Shown: positions 47,880 through 58,872 of the stretch, piece by piece
Layout: the number at the start of each line of letters is the position of its first letter
Position numbering within the stretch: the stretch's first letter is position 1
Source: Palaemon carinicauda
Taxonomy: Eukaryota; Arthropoda; Malacostraca; Decapoda; Palaemonidae
Direction of reading: 5' to 3'
DNA length: 64,000 nucleotides
Assembly: GCF_036898095.1 (NCBI RefSeq)
Contig: NC_090743.1
Coordinates: 24,022,426 to 24,086,425, forward strand
Program-made: the position numbers and the translations under genes
The notes under the pieces: model-generated
Told to the model about the DNA's origin: nothing
What the model saw: the letters and a program-made list of their open reading frames with translations, nothing else
Databases searched by the model: none

Positions 47880-49740
47880 CTTCAAGTGCTGGAGAGACAG
47901 GATGAGATGCTGGAAGAGGTGCTGGAGAAGCTGAACGAGGACCTTAAGAGTCAGGATTTTAAGGTACAGGGGTTGAGGATCAGGTGCAGGTCTCTCTATC
48001 TTTTTAAAGTACTACTGTACACAAGTTTGTATGTTGGGATTGCATCCTCTTCTCTTCCAAGATCTTGTAACACCTCATAGCATCCATGACCCCCTGGACA
48101 CATTCATAAAACATGCTGGGATCCTGTTTCTCTACCTAAAAACCTTCTGCCAAGGCCTTAGCTGTAAATTTCTTGGGCTCTTGGACCAGGGTGTCTTCCT
48201 CTTCTGCAATCATTTGGTTCTCCAGTTCAATGAGGTCCTCAGCAGATAACTCCTCTCCATAAGATGCCAGGAGCTGTGACATCATCAGCATCCACCTCAA
48301 AATCCAGCTGCTTACCAAGGCCAACAACCTTCTTGCGTGACAGCCTCAACCGACTCCTCAAAGCCAAAAATATCGTTGACAAAGGGGCAAAGCTTCTTCC
48401 AGATACCATTCATGTTGGTATGCTTCACCTCATCCCAAGCTTCAGCAATTTTCTTGACAGCACCTCGGATGTTGCAGGACTTGAGAACATCTTGAGGGTC
48501 AGGTCCTTCTCTGTTGCCTCCAAAGCCATAGCAATTGTCCTACAGAAGTAATAGGCCTTGAAGGAAGAAATTACCCCTTGGTCTATAGGCTGTAACAGTG
48601 AAATATTGTTAGGTGGTAAGTAAAGCACCTTAACATTGGGATTGAAGTCAGCTAAGTTGGCAGGGTGACCAGGGCCATTGTTCAGCAGTAGTAGCACTAT
48701 TAGGGTAGCCCATTTTTAACGCAATACCACTCAACCTCAGACACAAAATGGTTGAAAAACCAATCCTTAAATAATGTCACTCATGGCTTTCTATTAGACT
48801 TCCAGATGATAGGTAGCCAACTCTTCTAACCCCCTTAAGTGTCCTGGGATTCTCGGCCTGATACACAAGCATAGGCTGACTTCAATTTGCAGTTGCCAGA
48901 AGCACTACCCATTACTCCCAAGAAACAAACTCGGTCCCTCCTTGCCAACTTTTGTGTCCTGGTGCAGCCTTCTTGTCAGCGATATAGCAGCCCTACATCA
49001 CTAAGGAACACTACTACCAAAATTAGCCTGTCCCGTCAACATTGAAGATTTGTTCAGCACAAAACCAACCATATCTAATAAAGCTCAGCCAATGCATCAG
49101 GGAATTCACTTGTTGCTTCATTATTACTAAATTATCAGCACTAGTAGCTTCACTTTGCTCCTTAAGGTTATGCAAATTGGCACGAGCCTTAAATAAGAAA
49201 AAAAAAAAACACACCTTACTGGCTACAAACTTTCACTCCCTTCATCCCTTTTGATTTTTCAAGGTCTCAAATAAATGCTTAGCCTTCTATTGAATCACCA
49301 TAAGGATCTCCGAGATATGACGCCGATTCTGGTCGTCTAACCACATCACTAATAATCTCTCCATCACAATCATGAGACCACTGCATTGTTTCGTGAAAAT
49401 GGGAGACTTCATGGGGGCAGATAATTTCACATGCTCAAGGATGAGGTGTTCATCTTTGATAATAGTCAGCACTGTAGAAACATCTGAGGCCTAACGTATG
49501 ACTTAAGTACGTGGGGGGGTCACCCCTTTTTCGTTTTCCTTTACTATGTCCACTTTAATTTCTATCGTAATTGCTTTCCGCTTCTTGGACATACTGCCAT
49601 CAGAAGTCTCCTCCTTACTATTCTTCAGACATGATGTTCACTTTAATTTCTATCGTAATTGCTTTCCTTGTCTTGGATACACTGCCATCTGAAGTCTCCC
49701 CTTACGTTCTCCAGACATGATGCAGGTAAAAATAGACACA
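47880..49740 (-). pseudogene. Tigger-2 transposase, heavily mutated
   Basis: Minus-strand pieces appear in transposase order. ARANLHNLKEQ and AEQIFNVDGTG (49214-49023) hold the first catalytic Asp, with the usual Glu of DETG changed to Gly. LLLLNNGPGH and LPPNNISLLQPIDQG (48697-48425) follow, with the second catalytic Asp apparently changed to Asn. An acidic tail, SAEDLIELENQMIAEEED, lies at 48327-48136. Stops and frameshifts separate the pieces. The first and second catalytic motifs are both altered, so it cannot be active. Confidence 0.8.
49551..49726. repeat. 88-bp tandem duplication at the 5' end of the Tigger-2 transposase
   Basis: CACTTTAATTTCTATCGTAA occurs at 49551 and again at 49639, and similarity continues through CTGCCATC(A/T)GAAGTCTCC to CAGACATGATG. 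The copies differ at several sites, so the duplication is not recent. It covers the likely start codon region on the minus strand. Confidence 0.85.
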
Positions 49741-50117
49741 AAAATATCCAAAAAAAGAGCATCACCAAAATCTAAGATGGTGCACTGATGCCAAAATGAC
49801 ACGAAATGCACAAGTGACAGCGCTAGCCTCTTCTCCTCGTTGTCAAGTAGTTTGTCGTATCGTACCTAACCTTGTTATGCTGATTTTCTTAAGTACCTTT
49901 TTGAAGACTATTTGTAACGGCGAATTGTCGTAACCTGAGGACTTCCTGTAGAAGAAAGAGTTGATGCCGTATGGTGAGCTATGTATGATTAATGGGATTG
50001 TATGAATAAAATTATAGTATATATTGTAAAGAATATTGTTTTTTACAGAAATGTTGCATGTTCCTGTATTGTGCTTTTTCATGAACCTGGCAATAATTAA
50101 GATTTCTTTACACACAG

Positions 50118-50231
50118 CGTCACCTATCTGACACAGACTTTGAAATGGTATTCCACATGACCCGTATGGATTTCTATCGCCTTCCAGAATGGAGGAGAAA
50201 CGACTTAAAGAGAAGAGCTAAATTTTTCTAG
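50118..50231 (+). CDS. Unc-115: abLIM/Unc-115-like protein, last exon: villin headpiece C-terminus
   Basis: The 114-nt coding part starts in phase 0 after TTTACACACAG and ends at TAG 50229-50231. It encodes RHLSDTDFEMVFHMTRMDFY, then RLPEWRRNDLKRRAKFF and stop. This is the headpiece C-terminal helical subdomain. It has the core Phe residues (DF, VF, DF), the Pro-Glu-Trp with the cap Trp, and the basic KRRAKFF end that contacts F-actin; the protein ends at the usual place for the family. The junction with the previous exon reads CHLE-RHLSD, matching the LERHL of vertebrate abLIMs. Confidence 0.95.
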   Translation, partial: RHLSDTDFEMVFHMTRMDFYRLPEWRRNDLKRRAKFF

Positions 50232-53200
50232 AGTTCTTATTTATTTTTATGATTATCTGTAAGGAACGAGTGTTGTTTCATAATAAATTAAAATGCTGCA
50301 TTAGCAAGGTGTTCAATATGTGCACTTTTTGTCAAAAAAGGCAAACAAATCAATTTCCAAAACATATACAGAATTTATATACTTCCAATTTTTAAATTCT
50401 TATTTTGCAATACCAATTGCATGAAACCAGATATTTCCATCCTATGATTTCATGAATAATTTCAGCCCTACTGGTAATCTAAGGCTTTCAAAGATAAATA
50501 GAAAGAATAAAAGCAAATACCTGAAAGAAAAGGTGCTTGATGAATTCCATATGGTGAATTTAGTAGAAGAGATGTGTAGAATTTTATAATGTTAGTTTTC
50601 AGTTAGGTTGAAATCACTAGTAATTTTTGTACCATTAATCTTGGGCAAAATTTTGTCAGGGTAGGTTATACAGTACTATGTGAAATTAACATCTTGAGGT
50701 GACAGCTATGCAAATATAAATTTCCATTGGAGCAGAAGTACGTGTGGATGGAATTTGGTTGTGTAATGGTTGAGAAACAAATCCAGTAAATATTTTTAAA
50801 GCTTGTCACTTTACCCTGTTTCATAACTTCTAGTCTTCTTTTTTTTATTTTAATAGTAGTCCTAGTCCATTAGTGGACTTCCCTTTCAAGGTTATTACTA
50901 TTGTACAGCCCCACTTTCCTGTTGCTTGAGTTTTGGTGCTCATGTTGGGCAGTGATCTAATAACATCATGGGTTTTTGGCCTTCAAGACTACTGCTATAA
51001 GTTTTATTTTCTGTTGTCTGTAAATACGAAAATCTTATAGTTGTTGTTTTCAAAGCTCAATATCTATGATCCTGTTGCAAAAATACAAATCTTCATTAAA
51101 ACACCAAACGAGATCTGTGACGAACAAAAAAAATAATTAAAAAATAAATTATGTAAAAATAAAATTTATTCATTTGTAAATAGTGCCTCTTAGAGCTTAA
51201 AATGTGGTGTAGTCAGTGACTGTGATCCTTGGATGAGAAATTTGGTGGAATATACAAATTTTGTATTGAAGTTTCTGTAAATTAACACTCCCTAATGTGC
51301 ATCATGTAATTTATGTTTGTTTTCTTTTATCCCCTATTTAAAACAAATAAAATAAAATTCAATGTTTTAGTTATCTTAAGAGATCATTCAATTTAACTGC
51401 ATCTGAGAACTCACAATGTTGATCACACCACAACAAAATAAGGTGGTATAAAAGCCATTTAATGGACTATTTTGCCCAAGGTGGGGGTAATGTGATTGTC
51501 TGTTAATAAGACTCCTCTCTGTTCATGTAGCAGTTTATTGGCTAAGTCATTGGTTGTCTTAACTGCAAAGCTTTTTATATATATATATTTTATATTGTAG
51601 CCTTTTTATCAGAAGTAGTATTATAAATAACAGTGTGGGAAAGAATGAGTTTTGAGGTTGTAAAGATGTACCAGCCAGTAAACATTGTGTAACCAATCAG
51701 CTTTCATTTTTATCCAGATGAAGACATTTTTGTATGAATGGTTGTGTGTGTTGTTAGGGACTTGATGCACTTGATACATTACTTAAAATTTTACATTTGG
51801 TGGACATCTTTGTAGATAATCCTTTCATGGTGCTCTTTAGAATCCTTTTTCCCTGAGTCCAGTATGTTGTCTTAGTCATTTGAAATGTGATCTTCATTTA
51901 TTTACCAGCTGCTGTAAACAACCTATTGGAAATTGTCAATGAATATTTAGAGATCTTTCTTAATTTCAGAATGAAAGTGATTAATACTTACTATTGTATT
52001 TTATTTTGAAATACTAATCTTGTTACATCTGAGCAAATTATTCAGATTTCATTGAGCTATTGTCAAGCAGGTCTTCTTGAATCTATGTTTATTATGTGTA
52101 CAAACTATAATCTTCATCTTTGTAATGGGATTAATTCTTACTTGTCTTGTCGAGTCGTACTAAAAGCATTATTCATTGGTTTTAGTTTTAGTTTAAGTGT
52201 ATATGCAAGGTTTATGTTTTTGCTTCTGTCTTGCAACTTGATAATTCTGACAGGCAGTTACTGACAGAATTTCACAAGGGAAATTTAGAATAAATTCAAA
52301 TAATAGGGAATAAGATCTATACGTTAGTTTATTACGGTTGAATATTTGGTTGCTTAAATGTCGGTACTTATCCGCGGAATGAATCTCCAATGCCATTTTT
52401 TCATCATTAACCAAATTCAGTAGCACAACGTTTCATTTTAATGTTCTTCCAGATGTATGTGGTTTGTCTGTTATAATCACCCTTATGGACATTGTTCATT
52501 GGGAGATATTTGTTATCATAATGCACTAATTCCTCTCTTTTATGCTATGATTTTACTTCCTGTGAAATGAGGTCTTTTCTAAACTTTTATTCTACTCTCA
52601 ATGTACCCATTGACTGAAAATATAACAAAATACATCTCAGCTATGAACAAGATCCATAATGAATTGCATGTTATTAACTGCTTGCTTTCCCTCCTTGGAT
52701 GTAGAAATTAACTTAAGGATCACTGTTAATAGTACTTTTATATTAACATGGGCAAAGCAAGGGTGATGGTAGAAGGTAGCATTTGTTTTTGTTATGGCAT
52801 AGGAAATGTGCTTCCTGAATGTTTTATTTAGATATTTCAAGTATTCATTAAAAAAAAATCAAATTTAATTGCCAACCTTATGCCACACTTTTGGCTCCCA
52901 GATAAACTGCATTGTGCTTTTTTTAGGGTCTTACTGTTATTAGTGATTAGTACATTCATGAAGACCTGCAAGACATGGCTGATGAGACAAGTGGTGTTTA
53001 CTTTTTATTTCTATTATAAAAGGTACTTTTCATGTAAATAGACTGGCAGAGAATTATCAAAACACTTCACAAGTGTCTTGATTTTATTAAGAACCTTAAT
53101 GTGTCCTATCCAACTTAATGTTTTTGTTGTTCAATATATTATATATATTCAATATTATATTTTTGTCATGTCTTAATATTTGTATAATTTCACTATTAGT

Positions 53201-54282
53201 GTAGAATAATAACTGTTAGATGTTCCTTTTTATATAATTTAGTCTGGCTGCTATATCATTTACCCTTGTCAGTGAATAAACTTGAAGAACTGGAAAATGG
53301 AAGACTTTCAAACATCTTTTGACATTATTCACTATAACAGTAAACCTTAAGGTTGAATGACTATAGAGATAATATATTTTAGTTAATTCAAAATGTTTAT
53401 AGATTAAGAACTCAAAACTCAGGTGAATAATATTTTTTATAAGTACACTTATTTTTCCATTGTCCAGTGACATGCTCCAGTTTACATTACTCATGATAAT
53501 GCAGAAAGACAGATCTCTATAAATGTGTTATATAATTGGGATAACACAGGTTCTAACATCATCCACTTTGTGTACCAGGTGTAAGATGGTTTTCAGTTTA
53601 CTTTTCATTGTCATTGTATCATCATTAGTTCTGTGCTTGTTTTGGGAAATTGTATGAGTGGCAAGGATTTGGACCAAGTTTTTTCTTTTTCAACAAATAC
53701 AGACTGTCCATCAGAAAATGGTTATGTACATAATTAAAAAATAATAACATTGTTACTTAAAAGAAAGAAATAGTAAATTTATTAACAGATTGGCCCAGAT
53801 GCTTTCCTGTTACAAAATAAAGGACTGTCTGTTATGAATGGTACAGGAAAATTTTTATTTGTTCTTGTACTCGAGAGACTGATGCATCTTCATATGCTTA
53901 CAGTAACTGCTTGGGTTGCTATAGTCTGTAGAACATATGGATAACCAATAATTGACTTTGCTTGACTGAATTTGTATTATTACCCTACAGTATTCACATA
54001 TTTCCCAAATAAATAAATTCCTAACACAAAGAAAATAAAAGTAAATAGTTTCATAGATACATACCATTGCTTTTTACATTTTGTTACCTATTTTTATTGT
54101 TTTACAGAAGTACTGTAACTACCAAGTACACACAGGTATGGAGTCCCTTATTTTACATATAAATATAAAAGTAACAGATTAATAGTTAAGCTCAATTCTG
54201 CCTGTGAAGATCAGTATTGCAAGGGGTAATTCCTCTTGGGAGTTGAAATAATATACTGAAATACTGTTCTCCCACTAAAATC
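50232..54282 (+). other. abLIM 3' UTR and/or downstream AT-rich DNA
   Basis: No ORF or transposon recognised in 4 kb of uniformly AT-rich sequence. The length and even composition would fit a long 3' UTR, but this cannot be told from intergenic DNA by eye. Confidence 0.45.
50282..50287 (+). promoter_or_regulatory. Candidate polyadenylation signal
   Basis: AATAAA, 51 nt after the abLIM stop codon. Many later AATAAA-like words exist in the AT-rich DNA that follows, so the true 3' end may be further on. Confidence 0.35.
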
Positions 54283-54498
54283 ACAAATTTTAAGTAATTT
54301 GTATTTTTCCTAACAGTACTTACCTCGAACTACTTTCTTAGGAGTATCTGGGATTCTCCTCCTAACCGACCAGAATTTTGTGTAGTTTCCCCTATCTTCA
54401 TTTTCTATAGTGGGTCTCTCTGTAGCGGATGAATATGCGCCCTGAGGCGACCCGGGTCAGTGAGCATGCGTGGCCAGGTCTCGGTCACCAGTAAGTTT
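54283..54498. repeat. DIRS-B left inverted terminal repeat
   Basis: Pairs with about 58873-59070. It starts AAGTAATTTGTATTTTTCC (near 54292) and contains, on the minus strand, a splice-donor-like CGAGGTAAGTACTG. Confidence 0.88.
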
Positions 54499-54560
54499 AT
54501 GATAGATAAGGTATCATAGTCCTGTAAAACACTCGGGGCCAGGATGGGTGGGCCATAACC

Positions 54561-54663
54561 CGAAAGTAGTTAGAGGTAAGTACTGTTAGGAAAAATATAA
54601 ATTACTTAAAATTTGTAATTTGTTCCAACACGGAGTACTTACCTCGAACTACTTTCTTAGGAG
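54561..54663. repeat. DIRS-B internal complementary region
   Basis: CGAAAGTAGTTAGAGGTAAG ... AATTACTTAAAATTTGT is the complement of the left end. AATTTGTTCCAACACGG ... CGAACTACTTTCTTAGGA is the complement of the right end. The junction is near 54617. Confidence 0.88.
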
Positions 54664-54982
54664 ACTTATACTTTAGGAGGTGGGAGTGGCCTTGCGGACC
54701 AAGAGACCGGCTGGAAAAAGATCAAACCTCGATATGAAGCTAGGTTCTTCTGACCCAAAATGGAATATGAGACTTAGGGAAAACTACACAAAAAACTATC
54801 TTAGTGTCTAAGTAACACCTCTGTAAGAATCTTCGGACATGGATGCTTTCATCTGAACGTGTTCCCCATGGCAGGAGTAAGGGATCAAGGGGAATGGAGG
54901 GGAAGTGGTGATAAGGGGGAAGGTAAGGAAGGAACCTGTGTCGCTTGGACTTACCACCCACGGCTTCCCCGGGGCTACGACC

Positions 54983-56839
54983 TTAAATCTTCTGGAGCGC
55001 AGAAATGACGGGACCAATAGAGCGACCGTCCAAAGACTTCCTAGAACAGTCCTTCAGGTAGTGGGCCGTAAAGGTGGACTGCCTTGACCAAGTGCCCGCC
55101 TTCAGGATCTGGCCCACAGCCATGTTCTTCTCGAAGGCCAACGAAGTACTCAGGCCCCTAATATCATGGGGTCTCGGCTTTCCCGGAAGGGAGACTCCCG
55201 TGCTGTCGTAAACCCTCATAATCATCTGTCGTAACCAGAAGGAGACAGTATTCTTGGAGACTGCTTTCTTCAGTAGTCCCGATGAGACGAGCATACTCTT
55301 GATCCCAGGCCGAAGCTTGGACGTTCTTTCCAGGTACTTTCGCACCGCTCTGACTGGACACAGTAACAAGTCCCTCGGGTTGTCTGAACGCGGAATCGCT
55401 GGCACTGAAAAACCCTCGAATCTAGGGTCCCAGTAAGCTGGGTTCTGTGTTTTGGCTACAAAATCGGGCAAGAACCTGAAACTTAATTCACGCCAGCCTT
55501 TCGTGTGCGAGACCTCGTACGACAACTCATGGAGCTCGCCTACTCTCTTCGCTGATGCTAGGGCTAAAAGGAAGACAGTCTTGAGGGTGAGCTCCTTGTC
55601 TAGGATATCCTTAAGGGGTTCGAAGGGCGGCTCCGACAAAGCCTTCAGAACTCTGGCCACATCCCACTGGGGTACTCTATAGGCACGGGGGGAACAAGAC
55701 TGCTCGAAGCTCTTGATGAGCATCGAGATTTGTCTGGAAGCTCCTAGATCAATGCCTTTGAGGAGGAAGACTTGGCCCAAGGCCGCTCGGACTCCCTTGA
55801 TGGCCGGAATAGACATACCCACGTCGTCTCTCAGATAGACTAGGAAGTCGGCTATCCCATGAATGGAGGCCTCCAACGGCCTGATGTTCTGTGAGGCGCA
55901 CCATTTAGTAAAAGTGGTCCACTTCACTTGGTATACTGCGACAGAAGACCATCTCAGGTAACCCGACATCCTTGCTGCGGTCTTTGAAGAGTATCCTTCC
56001 CTCTTCAGGAGCCGCTCGATAACCTCCACGCATGTAGGCGGAGGGACCGAGGGTTTTCGTGAAACCTTTGGAAGTGGGGCTGACGGAGGAGGTCTTGCCT
56101 GTCTGGAAGGGGGCCATGGTGGGAGGCGCGCCAGTTCCTTTAGGTCCGCGAACCATTCTCTCTCCAGCCACCAGGGCGCTACCAAAGTCATCCACAGATA
56201 GCTTGCCCACCTTACTCTGTTGAGGACTTGTCTGAGCATCCCGAAGGGACGGAAGGCAAACACGTCGAGGTTGTCCCAAGGATGTTGAAAGGCGTCCTCG
56301 AACGCTGCTGTTGGATCCGGCACAGGAGAACAAAACACGGGGAGCTGTGCGTTGAGTCTCATGGCAAAGAGGTCTATCACTGGCGACCCCCACTTCAGGA
56401 TGACCGTCTGGGCCACTTCCGGGTGTAAGGACCACTCCGACCCTACTACTTGACCCATCCTGCTGAGGCCGTCGAATAGAACGTTCCACTTTCCTGGAAT
56501 GAACCTGGCTGTGACCTCGACCTGCTCCTTTGAGGCCCATTCCAGGAACTCTGTTGTGAGACTGCACAGCTCCTTCGACTTCAGTCCTCCTTGCTTTTTC
56601 ATGTAGGCCACCACCGTGGTGTTGTCGCACATCAGAGCCACAGAGTTTCCCTGGAGTAGATGGATGAATTCTAGGCATGCCCTTTGAACGGCCATCAGCT
56701 CTAGCACGTTTATGTGACGGCTCTTCTCCTCGAGGGACCACTTCCCCTTCGCCGACTCGTCGAGAAGGTGGGCTCCCCATCCCTCCTTCGATGCGTCCGT
56801 GAACAACAGCATCTCCGGAGGATCGATCGCGAAGGGCAT
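54983..56839 (-). CDS. DIRS-B RNase H and tyrosine recombinase (618 codons, open)
   Basis: RNase H removes template RNA; the recombinase integrates the element. RNase H (about residues 1-130) keeps D15 (LFTDASKEGWG), E47 (NVLELMAV), D72 (MCDNTTVV) and D123 (NVLFDGLSR). A Pro-rich linker (about 236-268) leads to the recombinase. This has a SAM-like domain (about 270-370) and catalytic R432 (LASAKRVGEL), H558 and R561 (RPHDIRGL), W584 and Y594 (TAHYLKD). The frame is intact, unlike the rest of the element. The listed Met is probably internal, since RT-RNase H sequence continues upstream in another frame. It is the best-preserved retroelement protein in the window and could still be functional alone. 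Confidence 0.9.
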   Translation of the reverse strand: MPFAIDPPEMLLFTDASKEGWGAHLLDESAKGKWSLEEKSRHINVLELMAVQRACLEFIHLLQGNSVALMCDNTTVVAYMKKQGGLKSKELCSLTTEFLEWASKEQVEVTARFIPGKWNVLFDGLSRMGQVVGSEWSLHPEVAQTVILKWGSPVIDLFAMRLNAQLPVFCSPVPDPTAAFEDAFQHPWDNLDVFAFRPFGMLRQVLNRVRWASYLWMTLVAPWWLEREWFADLKELARLPPWPPSRQARPPPSAPLPKVSRKPSVPPPTCVEVIERLLKREGYSSKTAARMSGYLRWSSVAVYQVKWTTFTKWCASQNIRPLEASIHGIADFLVYLRDDVGMSIPAIKGVRAALGQVFLLKGIDLGASRQISMLIKSFEQSCSPRAYRVPQWDVARVLKALSEPPFEPLKDILDKELTLKTVFLLALASAKRVGELHELSYEVSHTKGWRELSFRFLPDFVAKTQNPAYWDPRFEGFSVPAIPRSDNPRDLLLCPVRAVRKYLERTSKLRPGIKSMLVSSGLLKKAVSKNTVSFWLRQMIMRVYDSTGVSLPGKPRPHDIRGLSTSLAFEKNMAVGQILKAGTWSRQSTFTAHYLKDCSRKSLDGRSIGPVISALQKI

Positions 56840-57885
56840 TCCCCTTGAGGGTGTTTGTCATGTCGTGCCACCACTTCAGGATCTCCTTTGTCTCCGGGGA
56901 CACCGGGACTATTTTGTGCGGGGACTCCCCCGGGGTCCAGAGCTCCTTTAGGTTCCATTGAACCACTCTCAGTTTGAGTTTCCCCCGGGGGACTAACTTC
57001 TCCGACACAGGTGGCCCACCAACCTTTGCCAGTCTTTGGCTCTCCTCGGCAGGTCCGCTAGGAAGGGTCGAAGTATTCGATCCAGATTGTCCAACCTCTC
57101 TGAGGAGGGGAAGGCCCTCACCAAGTGGGTGTCTAGAACCATCCCCAGTTAGGTCATCCTGGTGGAGGGCGTCAACTGCGACTTTTCCAGGTTGATGGTG
57201 ATACCCAAGTCCTTGCAGAACCGTAGAAGCTTTGCGCCTTGCTCCCTCAGTACTCCCTCTGAGGCTGAAAGTAACAACCAGTCGTCCAGGTAACGAATCA
57301 GGCGGATGCCCTGTTCGTGTGTCCAGGCTGAGACTGTTGTGAAGACTCTCATGAAAACCTGAGGGGCTGTCGATAGCCCGAAGCAGAGAGTTCTGAACTG
57401 CAACGCTTGGGTATCCCACTTCACTCTTAGGAACTTCCTGCTGGAGGGGTGGACAGGGATCTGAAAGTAGGCGTCCTTGAGGTCTAAGGACATCATGAAG
57501 TCCCCTTCCCTCAAGGCTTCCATTACCGACTTCGGGGTGTCCATCTTGAAGTCAGTCTTGCACACAACCTTGTTGAGGGCCGACAGGTCTATGACCGGCC
57601 TCCAACTCCCCTGTCGCTTTCTCCACCAGGAAGTGTCTGCTGTAGGACCCCGGGGTGGGGTTCTTGTCTGGTTCCAACGCCCCTTTGGTGAGCATGGCCG
57701 ACACTTCCTCCTGTAATGCCGCTCTTCTTAAGGGGTCCTTGGGCGCCAACCACTCCACCTGTTGGTCCGGAATTAGAGGAGGCGGGTCCGCTAGGAAGGG
57801 CAGCCTGTACCCGTCCTTCAGTACTGCTACGGTCCACGGATCCGCTCCGTGGTCCCGCCAAGCTTGCCAAGAGTGTTTGAGGCAT
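56840..57885 (-). pseudogene. DIRS-B reverse transcriptase, broken by shifts and a stop
   Basis: The N-terminal part, in the frame of 58370-57552, reads LPFLADPPPLIPDQQVEW, KGALEPD and YSRHFLVEKATG. A shift near 57600 leads to the frame 57565-57149 with FMMSLDLKDAYFQIPVHPSS, FGLSTAPQVFMRV, the catalytic IRYLDDWLLL and INLEKSQL. A TAA at 57149-57151 stands where Trp precedes LGM, and the same frame then continues LGMVLDTHLVRAFP. The connector to RNase H (KLVPRGKLKLRVVQWNLKEL, near 57000-56950) is in yet another frame. At least two shifts and one stop are needed to explain this, so the RT is inactive. Confidence 0.88.
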
Positions 57886-57899
57886 CCCCCTACCCGAGG

Positions 57900-58736
57900 C
57901 TTTGGCAGAAGTGGGGGGGCTCTCTGCCTATCTTCTAGAGGCGCGGCTGGAGCACCCTCTACTGGAGTTGGAATAGAAGGACCTAAAGGAGGCTTGCGGT
58001 GTTGAACCTCCCCTACGGGAGGGCTGTGGGGCTTGATGCCAAGACATAGACGGGGAATCTCTCCTCGGCTGGACTGGCGAAGAACGAGATGAGTGAGGGG
58101 CCGTCTGGCGCGGACCTCCTGTGAGCCGGACGTCTTGCAGGTGGAGGTCTTCTGAATTCGACGAGCCTGCTTCTTTGTCCGCTTCTCCCCCGGTTGCTGA
58201 AGCACCTGAAACACATAACCACGATGCGGGAGAAGGGGCCGGAGCAGACTTCCCCCACATCGGATCTTCGGCCGAGACGGGTCCTGTAGGCACCAGAGCC
58301 TCGTCCCCCGAACACACTCCCGCCCCCCATCAGGCCCCCCACATGCTTGTACCGACACAACATCCCCCACATCAGGAATATCAGACTCCTGGGGAAGGGC
58401 AATGGGCCGCTTCCCCGCAACGGACTTACCTCGTCCCCTACTCTAGGTAGGGGAAGGCGGCAGGGAACTCTTCTCCGACGGGGCATCGGGCGACGCTAAG
58501 GGCGAGGAGATGCTAGCCTTCTTGGGCGATCTCTTGGCTGCCTTCTTTTTCTTGGTTCCGTAGAGAGCCCACTGGATCTCGGGCCAAGACTCGCACTCCG
58601 GACATGTGGCTGAAGGGGTACAAACACTGCCCCTACACGAAGAACACAAAGTGTGGGGATCGAACTCCGGCTTAGACAGAAATGCACCACAAGATTTACC
58701 GGCCATAGGCCCAGGGCAACGACGAGGATGCTCCAT
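57900..58736 (-). pseudogene. DIRS-B gag-like region with possible intron
   Basis: The first frame, 58736-58443 (97 codons), starts MEHPRRCPGPMAGKSCG. It has a Cys/His cluster (CGAFLSKPEFDPHTLCSSC, then CPEC) followed by a Lys/Ser-rich stretch, comparable with the Cys-rich gag start of DIRS-A. A good minus-strand donor, GACGAG/GTAAGTCC, lies at about 58424 and an acceptor, GTGTTTCAG, at about 58208, so a 5' exon may be spliced to a Ser/Pro/Arg-rich second part (SSPVQPRRDSPSMSWHQAPQ). A TAG at 58443-58445 would interrupt exon 1. Which frame of the second part is true gag is unsure. Confidence 0.55.
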
Positions 58737-58872
58737 AATCGAACACTAAAGCACCAAGCAACACAGGCACACAGAGGAAAGAGGTGGATAAGGTTAGGGT
58801 TGAACACGTGGGGACCGCGTGGGGTCGCACGGGATGAGAGAGCGCGGCGAGATGTTAATCACGTCGCGACCA

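Larger units (their letters stand above)
47559..49948 (-). mobile_element. Decayed Tigger/pogo DNA transposon (Tigger-2)
   Basis: The inverted ends are imperfect: CAGAAAGTCCAGAGGTTAC at 47559-47577 against the complement of 49930-49948, which reads CAGGAAGTCCTCAGGTTAC. TA flanks both ends (47557-47558 and 49949-49950). The 2390-bp interior has transposase fragments on the minus strand. The element sits 169 bp upstream of the last abLIM exon. Its ends and sequence differ from Tigger-1, so it belongs to another family. Confidence 0.85.
31397..50117 (+). other. abLIM intron, 18.7 kb, splitting the headpiece
   Basis: Donor GTTAGT at 31397; acceptor TTTACACACAG at 50117. It holds a minus-strand relic protein gene, a full-length DIRS element (A) and a decayed Tigger element (Tigger-2), all in the reverse orientation to abLIM. 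Confidence 0.85.

Noticed and set aside
55905..57419. 504-codon minus frame in DIRS-B
   Set aside because: Mostly a shadow of RT and RNase H; only a short connector near 57000-56950 is real coding sequence, after frameshifts.
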